DNA from: Diabrotica undecimpunctata
Lineage: Eukaryota; Arthropoda; Insecta; Coleoptera; Chrysomelidae
Assembly: GCF_040954645.1 (NCBI RefSeq)
Contig: NC_092809.1
Location: 67,456,141-67,520,140 of the forward strand
DNA length: 64,000 nt
Direction: 5' to 3'
In this document: piece after piece, positions 53,526 to 64,000 of the stretch
Numbering within the stretch: position 1 is the first letter of the stretch
Layout of the letters: the number at the start of each line of letters is the position of its first letter
Notes under the pieces: generated by a model
Told to the model about the DNA's origin: nothing
The model's database searches: none
The model's input: the letters and a program-made list of their open reading frames with translations, nothing else
Translations under genes and position numbers: made by a program

Positions 53526-54779
53526 CAAATTTTTAAATCATTTCCGCATACCTTATAAAAGTCAGTTTTTATCGAGTTTATGTACTCTAAGAAATGAACC
53601 GGGTATGTGTAATGAAAACAAACATCGAAGGACGGAGATGTACATCCAACGCGTTGTTATATGTTACTAAATGATTTTCTGCCGTGGTGTCGGAGGGGAT
53701 CGAAGAATTACAGGTACCTCTTACGAGGCAATGTTGCCGATTTTAGCACTTTATGTAACGTGCAATATATAATCCAAAACTTAACGCACTGTATATATGA
53801 AGACATACGATAGGTAGATAACCTAAATAATCTTGCTGGTTCTGGATGGATGCACATGATAAATCTAGATAGCGGGAATGAAGGAATAACGGGGTACACA
53901 ATTTGATAATTGAAGTTTAATAAATAAACAGATATATCCTCACACTATACTAGGTTTAGGTAACGATTATAATCCCCAAATGCAGTTTATTGCATATAAT
54001 GCATTTATTAGGTCTTTCCGTTATTTATTTCGTAGTTCATACTGAATCGCTTATACTGAAATAATTATCCGAATCTGGGATATTCCTTTGTTTGATAATT
54101 ATTGTACGTCAGTCCATTTGTTACACTGTAGTTATTTAAACATAGCTCATTCTGCATAAGTATGTAACTCAATTTATGTTAAAAGAGTGTATAGATGTCT
54201 AAATAATACATTTTTGATTTCATTTAAAAATATATACCTATGTGTATAATTGTATATAATTTATTCCTATTCCTCGGCGTAGATTAAATGGGGCATAAAT
54301 AAAAGATGCTCCGCATACCTCGGGTATTCAAAAACGCCGAAATTATCATCTTCTTTGTTTCTTCTTGTTAAACGCAGACGCAAAAAAGCGTTAGAAACCA
54401 ATCGGACGTTGAATGATAAACGATACCAATTGATGGACTGCCAGTGCAGCCGGCAAAGAAGTATGTATATAAACCCTTTAGCAATCATTAAATTAAACAG
54501 TAGTAATTACAACTTTATGTTAATAAAAGAGGTAAGCCTGTTAAATCATATTTTTACTAAACATGATTAAAATTGCCGACCTCTTTTTTAGATAATTTGA
54601 TAAACAATCTGGAAAAATAACAATTGGTCATCTCTAACACATACTATGGAATAGTTGGCCACAGTAAGGTATGTATTTATAAAAACATATAAGTAAATAA
54701 AATATTAGCTTGAAAAGATTGAAAACTAATATTTTGATGGTAATATTTTTATTTCTCAGCCTATGTGTATACGTATATG
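53526..54779. other. AT-rich; one possible 3' exon at 54,382-54,490
   Basis: TTTCTTCTTGTTAAACGCAG at about 54,359-54,378 resembles a 3' splice site. It opens a frame RKKALETNRTLNDKRYQLMD followed by CQCSRQRSMYINPLAI. I do not recognise the peptide. Otherwise nothing found. Confidence 0.3.
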
Positions 54780-55525
54780 CATTTTGCATTGATTGTCGAA
54801 AAGCCTTTAACTGCGTTAACCATTAAAAGATGATCTAAATTCTGAGAACAACTTTAATTGACGAACAAGACTTGCGAATTATTTTAGAACTAGATACAAC
54901 AAGATATACGAATCAGACAGGGGGTGCGACAAGGTTGCGTCTTATCAACGCTATTATTGAATCTGTATTCAAAATCTTTATTCAGAAAAGCATTATACGA
55001 GGTTCAAGGTGGAATCAAGATTAACGGAACCAGCATACACAACTTCAGGTACGCTGACGATACCGTCCTAATAGCAAGCAACGCACAAAAACTACAAAAT
55101 ATAATAAATGCGATAGTTCGTCATAGCGAAATGTTCAGTTTACGTCTAAATATTTTGCTGTATAGAAATTTTTGAAATGTATATATACAGACGGATGCTG
55201 AGAATTTCATTAACAAAAAAAGTTACCAATGGTGAGGTACTTCGGCTCATGAATAAACAAAAATAATTACTCAGCATAATCAAAGACAGAATACTTAAGT
55301 CATGTGTTAAGTGAAAGATATAAATTACACCAAATCATATTGGAAGGTAAAGTGCAGGGCGAAAGATCAGTTGGAAGATATCAGAACTTGTGGCTGAAAG
55401 ACCTTAGGAGATGGTTTGATCGGTCATCCACAGAAATCTTTCGTGCCGCAGTTTCCAAAGCTACTACTAATTGTACCAACCTTCGAAAGAAGACGGCGAA
55501 ATAAGAAGAAGCCAATGTGATCTAT
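54780..55525 (+). pseudogene. LINE with internal deletion (GAA-tail group)
   Basis: Pieces in order: FCIDCRKAFNCVNH (box A), RQGCVLSTLLLNLYSKSLF (box B), FRYADDTVLIASNAQKLQNI (catalytic box intact), then a jump near 55,150 straight to MYIYRRMLRISLTKKVTNGE. ERYKLHQIILEGKVQGERSV and LKDLRRWFDRSSTEIFRAAV follow, with an AAGAAG tail at about 55,502-55,511. The thumb and connection, roughly 130 residues, are deleted. Several frameshifts. Confidence 0.75.
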
Positions 55526-56839
55526 ACTTCTGTTAGTATATTGTTAAGGAAAGCTATCAAAGCATGGCTGATCATATTGATTATTCTAGAATTGCAGCAT
55601 TTATTTACGTTCTTATTTTTGGAATCGGAATAAATGTAGATAGCAGCACTAGATTTTATTAAAGAAGACGATCTATAGTTTTATTCGATCTGTGTAAAGT
55701 ACTTTAAAAGCGTCTCCCTGTATCTAATCTGATCCGGGAGCTTTGTTGTTCTTTAGTCCACGTATTATTGTTGTTTAAAACTAAATTTAGTACCAAAATG
55801 GAATTAAATACTGTGGCAATATTATTAGACACGATAACACTAAAAGAGATTTTGTCTCTTTAAATTCTACAAATATGCGCAAATCTTTTACACCTTAACT
55901 TACTCTTAACTTATAATTTTTAGTTATATTGATAAAAAATTAATTAAAATCCTTTGCAAAAGGTATATATTTATAATACCTTTTAATATATACCTTTTAC
56001 AAAGGATTTTAATAATTTTTTTAATATATGGTATACAGCTAAATACAGGAACGTAGATTCCTTGTTGATATTAATAAAACTTATTTAAAAATTGTAATAT
56101 TTTTAAGGTTTGCTACAATTATGTATCATTTATATTGTTTTGCCCCTTTTAAATTAAGCTTCTACACCTATGTGGATAACACGAGCTCACATTTGTGACG
56201 AGAACCTTTCTTTCTCTACTCACAAAACCAAAAAATCTGTCTTTGATGTTCTTAAATGTTCACACATCTTCTTACCAAAACCAGGTCGTTTATAACGCAT
56301 TTCCAAGTCATTGAAAAACAATGCAGGTATTTTCAGTCGGGTTTGAATTCTGCGGGAACCGAATACCTAAAAAAACACCGAAAAATAGTTCTGAAAACAA
56401 AAGGCGGTATTTGCTGCCATTCTTTCGAAGTGACTGAAGGATATTTAATTGGAAAGAAATAATTTTTTTTTGACGAATTTTTCGGTTGTTAGCGATGGCA
56501 GATTTAACTCGAATTGGGGTAACTATTTTCCCACCGTGCCCGTCTAGTTTAAATTGTTTGTTCTAGATAGCTCTTCGCAGAAATATAAAAACTAAATATC
56601 AAGTACTAAAATATTTCGCAAATATATTGCCATTATGTTTTTACATAACTGTTTTTATATAAAGAGAGTGTATAATAATAAAGAATTGTAAAGTGGAACT
56701 ACTTTTAAGTTGGTCGAGTACCAACCAACAGAAGTTTTAAACAAGTTTTGCAAGTAAAGAAAAATTATAAAAATAGATCTATGTTAGGATAACTATGCTT
56801 CATGTTTGTTCATGTGTATTCATTGATAAAAACATTGAT
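55526..56839. other. Non-coding spacer containing a long inverted repeat
   Basis: Apart from the hairpin at 55,944-56,012, there is a 68-codon ORF at 56,256-56,462 with no recognised family. Confidence 0.35.
55944..56012. repeat. 27 bp inverted repeat, hairpin with 15-nt loop
   Basis: TTAAAATCCTTTGCAAAAGG (continuing TATATAT) faces ATATATACCTTTTACAAAGG (continuing ATTTTAA), with one mismatch in 27. It may be a small MITE, a palindromic rearrangement, or a hairpin RNA precursor. Confidence 0.75.
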
Positions 56840-57350
56840 GAAAGGGACAACCGAATGATAAACAACTATAATGCAAGTAAATAGCTCTGTATCAGAAAAA
56901 ATAAAGATCAAAAGAACTGTTCAACAGGGCTGTGTGTTGTCTCCAAACTTGTTCACCGCTTTCTCAGAAAAGTCTTTTAAAACAAAAACAACCAAAATAA
57001 ATAACAACGGTCATCCCATTTGTAGTATCCGATACGCTGATGATAACCCTCTTATTGAAAAAAATATCAACGTACTAGAGAGACTACTAGGTAAAGTAGT
57101 GAAAGCAATAACAAGAGACATGTTACACGCGGAGATAAATATCCACTGTTACAAGTGATTTGGCAGGGAAAGGTTGGGTGTAAGCACAGCATAGAAAGGA
57201 GACAAATGCCTTTGTTTATAAATTTTAGGAAATGCTTTGCTTGCAGTTCTAATCAACTGTTTTTATTCAACAGCAGCCTCTAGGGTTAGAACTGCTATGA
57301 TAATAGCCAACCTTCGTAGCTGAGATGGCATATGAAAAAGAAGAAGATCT
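56840..57350 (+). pseudogene. LINE RT fragment with internal deletion (GAA-tail group)
   Basis: VQQGCVLSPNLFTAFSEKSF, then IRYADDNPLIEKNINVLERL, so the catalytic YADD box is present though the following T is N. It then breaks near 57,158 and only the extreme C terminus, SRVRTAMIIANLRS, appears at about 57,275-57,322, followed by an AAAAAGAAGAAGA tail. Everything between RT and C terminus is lost. Confidence 0.7.
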
Positions 57351-58519
57351 GTATTTTAGAAATAAGTTTTGGTCCATTTTAATGTTAAGCTAATTTTACT
57401 ATGACAAACAGCAACACTCAAGACATCAAGTTTAAGGTCAGACATTTTCGCGCGTTGAAATTCAGTTTTCACACTCGGTTTGTTGCTTTCTGCACATACG
57501 ATGACCTTTATGTAATATAATGAGGACTTTAGAAAGGGAGTGCAAATATATACGTTCAATTTAGAACCTGCTGGTTTCTCTCTCTCCTTCGCCTTGAGTA
57601 TTTATATTACGACAGACAAATAATAAACAAGAAGACAAAACTCTATTTAAAACAAGTAAGATAAAACAGAAAATATACACACATTTAATTCTAATAAATC
57701 AATAATATCTATTAAGTAATTGCGACGTGACAAAGATATAAAACCCAACAGTTAGTTATAACCAGGAATGAGTTTAGCAAAGGTGACTGACTGTATGTAC
57801 AAGCAAAAATAATATAGAGATTAAAATCTCACAAAATTTCTCCTCAAAATCCATTGTGACCGTGGTATACGGTAAAATTACATCATTATATTTTTATATA
57901 CCTGTCTAACCGGAGATGTAAAAAATGCATTATAAATTTACGAGATTTAAGAATTCGGAAAATGGTTACGTATTATAGGAATAATGGTACACGACAGGCA
58001 ACCTAACATAAAAGAAAGCACGTGGAATTTACGCAATAATAGTGATATTAATGTAAATAAATGAGTTGTCCATAAATAATAAATTAACAAAATCTTTAAT
58101 GCAAGCAAATCAATCACAATCACAATCACAAGAGAAGTATTCTTGACAGTTTACGCGACACAATCGGAATAGTTCAGCACAAAAGTGAATTTGCCAAAAT
58201 GTTGTAACCATCGAAGGATCCATCAGTAAATCGGTAACAATATAAATACCTTCAAAAGTTGGAAGCCAATGTAGAAAAACAAACTCACAACTTTATTTTG
58301 GAGCCAATTTTTAGGCCTCATCTAATAATTTTAAGACAATATAGAAAATAGCAAATTGGCCAGGAGTAAATAAATTTAATTATTATTAAGCAACTTAGTG
58401 TAAGGATATTGTACTTCACCGCGTTGTGTGAGGGGTGTGGTGAGTTATCCCGTAGGTAAGACACAGTGGCGACATCCCGGAAATATCGGTGGGGTCATTT
58501 TTTGGCGTCAAAAATCATT
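57351..58519. other. No gene recognised
   Basis: AT-rich. A GC-richer patch at 58,415-58,500 (for example GTTGTGTGAGGGGTGTGGTG) precedes the Penelope relic and might be unrelated repeat sequence. Near 58,115 there is a small (CAATCA)n run. Confidence 0.35.
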
Positions 58520-59390
58520 GTCCTAGTGATGAGCTCTAGTTTATCTCCAATATTATCCGATATATTTATGGAAGATTTTGAAACAAATATTATTTCTAAA
58601 CAAAATTTAAAACCCCCAGTCTGGTGGAGATACGTGGATGATGTATTCTCGATATGGCCTTATGCATCAGAGGTGTTGGACATACTCCTGAATGATATAA
58701 ACGATAAAAAAGAGACAATAACATTTAACATGGAGAAGGAATATAACACACTACCTTTTCTCGATGTTTTAATATCTAAGAACGATACTGGATATGGAAC
58801 TCAGGTGTATAGAAAACCAACACACACCAACAGATATTTAAATTTCAAATCAAATCAAAATATTAATATTAATATCATTAAATCCTTATACGATAGAGCC
58901 ACAATTACTTGTTCTAACGAAAATTCGTTCTTGGAAGAAAAACATTTGTTAACATCTGTTTTATTAAAAAATGATTACCTATCCTTTATCGTTTATAAAT
59001 AAAGAATTTTCAACAATCGACCGAACAGAATAGAACAACTTAGAACAAGATTCTACAGCATACACAAGGCAGGGTAATACGAGCAGGGTAACAATATCAT
59101 ACATAAAAGGATTATCAGAAAAACTTAAAAGGATAGGAAATAAATTGAACATTTCAACAACATTCAAAAGAACAAACGCATTGAGATTTAGGTGAAACAT
59201 CAAGGCCAATAAATGTTAGAATAAGTGAACATCAATCTTATATTAAAAACAGATAATTTGATAGATCTCAAATATGTAAACACGCATGGTATAATGAACA
59301 TAGGGTTCAATGAAATGATTCAAGTATAGTCCTAAAAGAAAGGAATGGTAAAAAGAGGAAAACCAAAGAAGCGGTTTTAATTATGCTTCT
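58520..59390 (+). pseudogene. Penelope-like element: RT C-terminal half and GIY-YIG remnant
   Basis: The ORF to 59,002 gives SLSPILSDIFMEDFE, the catalytic WWRYVDDVFSIWP, TLPFLDVLISKNDTGYGTQV and YRKPTHTNRYLNF, all hallmarks of Penelope reverse transcriptase and distinct from LINE RT. After a frameshift, YIKGLSEKLKRIGNKLNIST and TFKRTNALRFR follow. The C-terminal portion of the GIY-YIG endonuclease appears as RPINVRISEHQSYIKNR and ICKHAWYNEHR, ending KKRKTKEAVLI at about 59,385. The core GIY-YIG motif and its upstream CCHH region are deleted, and the N-terminal RT is missing. A minus-strand LINE begins at the next base. Confidence 0.85.
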
Positions 59391-59745
59391 TTCTTCTTCA
59401 AGTGCCGTCTCCATCAATGGAGGTTAGCGGTTATGGTGGCAAACGTTTGTCTATCTTCAGCTGTTCTTAAGAGTTCCTCAAATCCAAGTCCTGTCCAGTT
59501 TCTGATATTACGTAACCAGGACAATTTTTTTCTTCCAATTCCTCGCTTTCCTTCTATTTTGCCTTTTATTATCAACTGAGGGATGTAGTATTTCTCGTTG
59601 CGCAACAAATGCCCTAAATAACTGGTTTTTCTTCTTTTGACTGTTCTCAATAGTTCTTTTTCTAAAAAGTTTATTTGCTAAATGAAACCAATTGTGTCGC
59701 AAATTCCTCGGCAGAATGTAGTAGGATCTGGTTACCCATATTAAA
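59391..59745 (-). pseudogene. LINE 3' end (GAA-tail group)
   Basis: The tail appears as TTCTTTCTTCTTC on the plus strand (59,390-59,402). Reading downward on the minus strand: a shifted start with NWFHLANKLFRKRT, then RTVKRRKTSYLGHLLRNEKY, KGKIEGKRGIGRKKLSWLRN, and TFATITANLH with a stop at 59,414. It is a C-terminal truncated copy with one frameshift, inserted directly at the end of the Penelope relic. Confidence 0.8.
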
Positions 59746-60229
59746 AAAAGAAGTTATTAAAAGAAAAATACCAGTATTAGTAAGTCAGTAACAATATCGA
59801 GGATACATCATTTATATCTTTTAAAGGTAAACTAAATGTTCGACTAAATACTTACCATGTCGGGATAGTATTAAGAGGTTTTTTTCCTGGTTTTCCCTCA
59901 TAATTTACTATGGAATCACTAACAGGAGAATTTTACTGTCATCATGGCATGTGGTTATCTTTTTAAAGACTAATTACATGCTCTGATTTTTCTGACGGAT
60001 ATTCTTAAGTTAAAGTTGATTTCATGTAATCGAATGAACTATCTTACAAGTAAAGTCGTTCCAGGAACATAACTCAACAATATTGGCAATATCATTTTAA
60101 AGTCGACTTCTTTCAAATGTATATTATAGGTCTGAATTGTCAATATAAATGAGTCAGATAAAATTAAATTATTAAAAGAATTTTTCACCAAGTAACAAAA
60201 AAACAAAATTTGTTTAATTTACTAATATT
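59746..60229. other. AT-rich, nothing recognised
   Basis: No ORF or repeat of note. Confidence 0.4.
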
Positions 60230-60361
60230 CGTATTTTGAGAACGATTTCCGAAGTGGAAATTAAAACGTAAATAAACTTAGTTTAACCTTTAATTGTGGC
60301 TTATTCCCATTTAAATAGTAATTACTTTAAAATGCCACAAGAACATAGTTTCAGAACAATA
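60230..60361 (+). repeat. Fold-back repeat, copy 3 (left arm absent)
   Basis: Begins at the family's palindrome centre, GTATTTTGAGAACGATTTCC, and runs through TTAATTGTGGCTTATTCCCA to the constant end TTCAGAACAATA. It therefore represents the right half only. No target duplication was identified. Confidence 0.75.
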
Positions 60362-60414
60362 CAATTATGATAGCCAATGTTCAGTAATTCACATGATACG
60401 AAGGAAGAAGAATA
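60362..60414 (+). pseudogene. Tiny LINE 3' terminus
   Basis: TIMIANVQ followed by GAAGGAAGAAGAATAG resembles the IANVR-stop-(GAA)n end of the local LINE group. It abuts the fold-back repeat copy. Confidence 0.4.
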
Positions 60415-61462
60415 GCCTTTTAACCACATGCAGTACCTGAAATTTTACTGAAATTGAATATAACTAGCTTAACAATATTATTAAGGTAAGCAAAAATCTT
60501 TTAAGGTAAGCATTTTTACTTAAAAATTCTAAGGTATAAGAAAGAAAAGCAAAATGCTTATAATCGGGACTATACTTATGATTATATTATACTGTAGTAT
60601 GCTACTATGCTAACAGACTATACGCCTTTGGTGTAATTAAAGTTTTTGTATTAAAATATTAATCTAAAATTCAGTAGAAGTTTTTTCAGTATATATTGTG
60701 AGTCGGATGTTTTTAAATGAACAGTGTTCCATTTTGCTTGTTCTCATATTATAAACGAATACGATGTAAATTAAAAGTTGTGTTACATAATACATTTTAT
60801 AATTTATTTCTGAATATTTAAAAAGCAAGAAAAAAAAAGAAGTTTAACGAGTAATATCGAATTTACTAAACATCTGCATGCTCGAAAAAGGTATGAGTTC
60901 ATTGTATATTCATCTAAATGTAACGGTCCTGTTCATGTTGAGAACTTATCTTGAGGGCATTAATAACGAAAACAAGTACATATCTTTTATATGCTCCATC
61001 TAGTTAACATGCAAATTTATGGAGGTTTATAATAGCAAGCAACTGATTTTTTACCAGACACTTCCAGTGCTAAAATTAATTAGATCAAGAACTCTTACAT
61101 TTACGCGATGGGAAATTATTTAGAGCTACTGCAACACACTTTACTGTAAATTAAATCAGATAATTTAATCACGGATTAATAAATTAATAAGAAGCTTCTT
61201 GAATTATCCAAAACCATCCATTTTGTATAAAAAAAATGGCATCAAACATGTAGACTGTCTTAAGTTTTCTAACAAAGAAGTTACTAAAAAGATAGACATA
61301 TTATTAGTATCGGATATACAAACATTTTAAATTATTTTTAAAATTGTAAAGACCTATTAATCTCGTATGCCCAGTATTAGTATACATAACATACTATAGT
61401 AATTATAGTAGATATACTATAATTATACTTCTTTTTACAATGTAATATCATGCCTTTAAATA
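60415..61462. other. AT-rich, nothing recognised
   Basis: Short runs such as AAGGTAAGCA repeated near 60,483-60,512. No gene. Confidence 0.35.
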
Positions 61463-61464
61463 TA

Positions 61465-62413
61465 CAGTGTGATCCAACGAAAATTTGACCCTTCCAGAAT
61501 CTTAGATACCAAGAGTTTCTTCAATATTTAAGAAAACACGGTAATTTGTATTAAGAGTACTGTAAAACGCACTATTACAAATACATCAGAAATTAAATGT
61601 ATGGGTTGGCATTTTAGGGAATCACGCTATTGGACCTTTATTTCTTGAAAGAAATCTCAACGGAACAATTTATTTAAATTTATTAGAAGACCTTATTGAT
61701 CCGCTGATCACGTTGCAATCTAATAAATAATAATTTTTATTAGAAGATAAACTGACTTTCCAATAGGATTTGACTCCCCCACATTATGATATACGCGTAA
61801 TTTTTAAATCAACGTCTTCCAGGGCGTTGGATTGGCAGAAGGGGTTCGGGAGAGTGGCCGGCCAGACCACCGGAACTTTAGCATTTTAATTTTTTTTGTG
61901 GGGATACCTAATATCAAAAATATATGCCACTCCGCCTGCAGATCTGGCAGAGTTGCGACAAAGAATTGTGACAGAATGCCGATTATGGACGCCAGAGGTA
62001 TTTGCAAATGTACAAAGAGGTTTTAAAAATAGACTGTATGATAGCCTGGAAGTCACAGGAGGTCATTTTGAAAATTTCATTAGGTAATTCGATGAAAGTT
62101 TATGTTGTTTGTTATTACTGATGATTAACCAATAAATTAGTTCAAATAAATTCAAAATTATATTCAAAGTTATTCCGTAAATTAAAAAAAAAGATATTGT
62201 GTACAGAAATAGAAATACCTTTTCGATCACATTTGTTATAAAAAAAAACTGGGGGTTGATGCGGGCATTAGGGGGTTACACTTGGTATGAATTTTTGCAT
62301 GAAAATTTCAATCCCTTCCAATACAAATGGACATGTTTTTTTAAATTTTGAAGAAACTCTTGGTTTCTGGGTTTATGGGGAGGGAGCGGTCAAATTTTCG
62401 TTGGAACACACTG
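61465..62413 (+). mobile_element. Mariner-like element with TIRs and TA duplications (949 bp)
   Basis: Left end CAGTGTGATCCAACGAAAAT and the reverse complement of the right end, CAGTGTGTTCCAACGAAAAT, match for about 26 bp (one difference). A second shared block, AACCAAGAGTTTCTTCAA (left copy TACCAAGAG...), follows at about 50 bp. TA flanks both ends (61,463-61,464 and 62,414-62,415). It is shorter than autonomous mariners, so internal deletions have occurred. Confidence 0.85.
61590..62087 (+). pseudogene. Mariner-like (DDE_3) transposase, internally deleted
   Basis: AIGPLFLERNLNGTIYLNLL, then FPGRWIGRRGSGEWPARPPE, a degraded SPDLTPLDFFLWGYL block (FNFFCGDT), and an open frame YATPPADLAELRQRIVTECR continuing to VTGGHFENFIR and a stop at 62,085-62,087. 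The N terminus, the first catalytic D and the QDGAP block are gone or unrecognisable. The third D block is disrupted by a frameshift. Confidence 0.75.
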
Positions 62414-62415
62414 TA

Positions 62416-63149
62416 TAATAATTTTCATAAACAATATTATTACAATAAAATTAAATACGTATATTAAACTAAACGTAATGAAATTATAGTAAATAGATGA
62501 TCTCGTATTTAACCGAACCACCAGATGATGAAAATAGTCCACCGAAAAAGTTAAATTAGCCTCAATATTAAAACAACACAAAAAATTGGGCAGGCTTGGT
62601 TAAATAAAGCTAAATAAAGTAAAAAACAATTAATATTCATTATTCATTTTCTACTATATCATCTACTATAATACTTTCATAATTACTATAATTTTATGGC
62701 CCTGCTCAATAATCCCACTCTCCAGGGTTGGGAACACTGCAAGAGCCATTCTTGATAGCTCGGTTGGACATTCAAGGTTACAAAAATTTGTATTTAGCTA
62801 AAAATGGTTACGAATGTTAGGGACGCCATTATAAGTAAAATGTAAAAAAGTTTCCTTTAATTCCACGACTTCAAAAAAGTAATTAAAAGTTTAAAATTGT
62901 AAATATGGATCTTTTCCAGCCAAACTGTAAGTTTTATCATAAAAATACATTTAACACAAATTGTACATCATGCAATTATCCTTTACTTTTTCTCGTAAAA
63001 GTCACTGTTTCGAAGACATAACAAGATATAACGATTAAAAAATCTGTTTTCTTCATAATATGTATATCTTTAGACCTCACCTGTGAGGCAGTATGCTTGG
63101 CGCATTGCTTTTAAATTGCTTTCACCATTTGTTTAATTAAATACTATTC
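62416..63149. other. No gene recognised
   Basis: AT-rich. A GC-richer patch lies at 62,697-62,780 (CTCCAGGGTTGGGAACACTG) without ORF or family. Confidence 0.35.
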
Positions 63150-63310
63150 AATATACACGAGGAAGATCCCCAACAAGATGGATCGACAAAATTACAGGAA
63201 TATGCAAAATACCTATGCATGAGCTAAAGAAATGACCAGAAACAGAGACCTTTGGAGACGGACAATACACAATGACCACTACACTCCCTCTGGAAGGACT
63301 GAAATAAGAG
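63150..63310 (+). pseudogene. LINE C-terminal scrap
   Basis: TRGRSPTRWIDKITGICKIP, and after a shift RNRDLWRRTIHN, match the extreme C terminus (RGRPPTRWxD...D..WRR) of RTE-like LINEs, the same type as at 7,770-7,890. A CTT-rich run at 63,412-63,431 may be a tail of another element in the opposite sense. Confidence 0.5.
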
Positions 63311-63783
63311 ATTCAATATTGAAAAACGGTACTATTGAAAATAAGGAAAACAGTATGGATTCTAAGAAATTTAAGAAAATATTCATCTAATTCGTACTGA
63401 TATAACACCTTTGCTTCTTCTTCTTCTTGATGGGTGCAGGTAAATTTTCATAGTACGTATCCATTATATGTCTTCTGTCAAATGCAAAAGCCGTATTTTG
63501 CGGCAATGTTGTCAAATAACTTTCAACCCCAATTTTAATAAATAAAGTTGATTACCAAGCCACACTTTAACATGACAATATACCCTCAATACGTGTTAAT
63601 GAGCAGAAGCAGACGTTGGAAACAGTTAAGCTAATTGCACTCGATTCTTTTACCAGTATTATTTACAAAACATACGGATTGTTACTTTTTTTGAATTTTT
63701 TAAATCTCGTCTATTGTTAATCTTATTGGCCAGCGTCCTATTGCAATTCTATCTTGGTTTTTGTATGTATCCATGTTCTTAAA

Positions 63784-64000
63784 TTTTTTTTTTTTATTTA
63801 GAAAAAACATATAATCCACATCAACCACGATGGGTTATTAGTGGAGTAACGTACACAAAAGTTCATTTTATTTACATTAAATAGATGTATATAAACGTAA
63901 ATCTTTTAAATAATTAATTACATGGTCAGTGTTTATGGTTAAAGTGGTTTTGATGTCATCTGAGATTCCATATTTTCTTCTTGTTTCTTCTTGGTACTGG
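63784..64000 (-). mobile_element. I-like LINE copy 3, 3' end only in window
   Basis: Poly(A) appears as T at 63,784-63,795. Minus-strand 3' UTR follows to 63,876, then coding sequence that runs off the window edge. Layout and poly(A) match the two complete I-like LINEs. Confidence 0.65.
63877..64000 (-). CDS. I-like LINE ORF2 C terminus (partial)
   Basis: Reads EETRRKYGISDDIKTTLTIN, then VINYLKDLRLYTSI and a stop at 63,877-63,879. The ending corresponds to SLIDFLKTSQLFNKI of copy 1 and IQYLKAINYLYKI of copy 2, including the helix before the stop. Only the last 40 residues are visible, after the expected CxxC...H...C finger, so whether the copy is intact cannot be judged. Confidence 0.6.
   Translation of the reverse strand, partial: QYQEETRRKYGISDDIKTTLTINTDHVINYLKDLRLYTSI

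Overview
This 64 kb window is AT-rich eukaryotic DNA from an arthropod, most likely an insect. It contains spliceosomal-type exon remnants and many transposable element classes typical of insects: piggyBac, pogo, PIF/Harbinger, mariner, Sailor-like, Penelope, and LINEs with I-like RNase H. A leaf-beetle-like genome would fit, but that is an impression from repeat families and not a demonstrated assignment. I see no bacterial operons, CRISPR arrays, rRNA, or confident tRNA. Host coding content is close to nil: one unrecognised exon candidate with a good splice donor (12,162-12,404, minus) and one weaker acceptor-plus-ORF (about 54.38-54.49 kb).

Layout. 0-5 kb holds decayed LINE RT fragments, a mariner-like fossil and two copies of a fold-back repeat. 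6.7-8 kb is a LINE with a single frameshift. 8.8-11.1 kb is a PIF/Harbinger transposase with a MADF/BESS-type accessory ORF on the opposite strand, split by a 612 bp solo LTR with a CTTG target duplication. An RTE-type LINE 3' end follows. 14.3-16.4 kb has another LINE 3' end with a TA-repeat tail beside a Sailor-like (DD82E spacing) transposase. 16.8-22.2 kb is a complete, open I-like LINE (ORF1 and EN-RT-RNaseH ORF2) with poly(A) and an 11 bp target duplication. 23.6-25 kb joins a pogo fragment to a piggyBac fragment. 27.9-33.4 kb carries two copies of an unclassified transposase-like family, with a mariner-like element between them. 34.8-40.2 kb is a second, broken full-length I-like LINE. 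40.8-42.0 kb is a Harbinger deletion derivative with both terminal inverted repeats. 43-45.5 kb is a third copy of the unclassified family, followed by a LINE with a 640-codon ORF at 45.6-47.7 kb. 50.6-51.8 kb is a Sailor-like relic split by an 868 bp MITE rich in ACTTAAG motifs. 52.3-53.5 kb is a pair of Tc1/mariner relics carrying a nested LINE with an 11 bp target duplication. 54.8-59.8 kb holds further LINE scraps and a Penelope-like element. 61.5-62.4 kb is a mariner-like element with TIRs and TA duplications. The window ends inside a third I-like LINE.

The genes do not form a host pathway; this is a nested insertion record. The two most recent-looking insertions are the I-like LINE at 16.8-22.2 kb (both ORFs undamaged) and the LINE at 45.6-47.7 kb. 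The most unusual points are the fold-back repeat family that behaves like a retroposon, the I-like LINE whose ORF1 and ORF2 share one frame with a single UAA between them and no AUG before the endonuclease, and the ACTTAAG-rich MITE.
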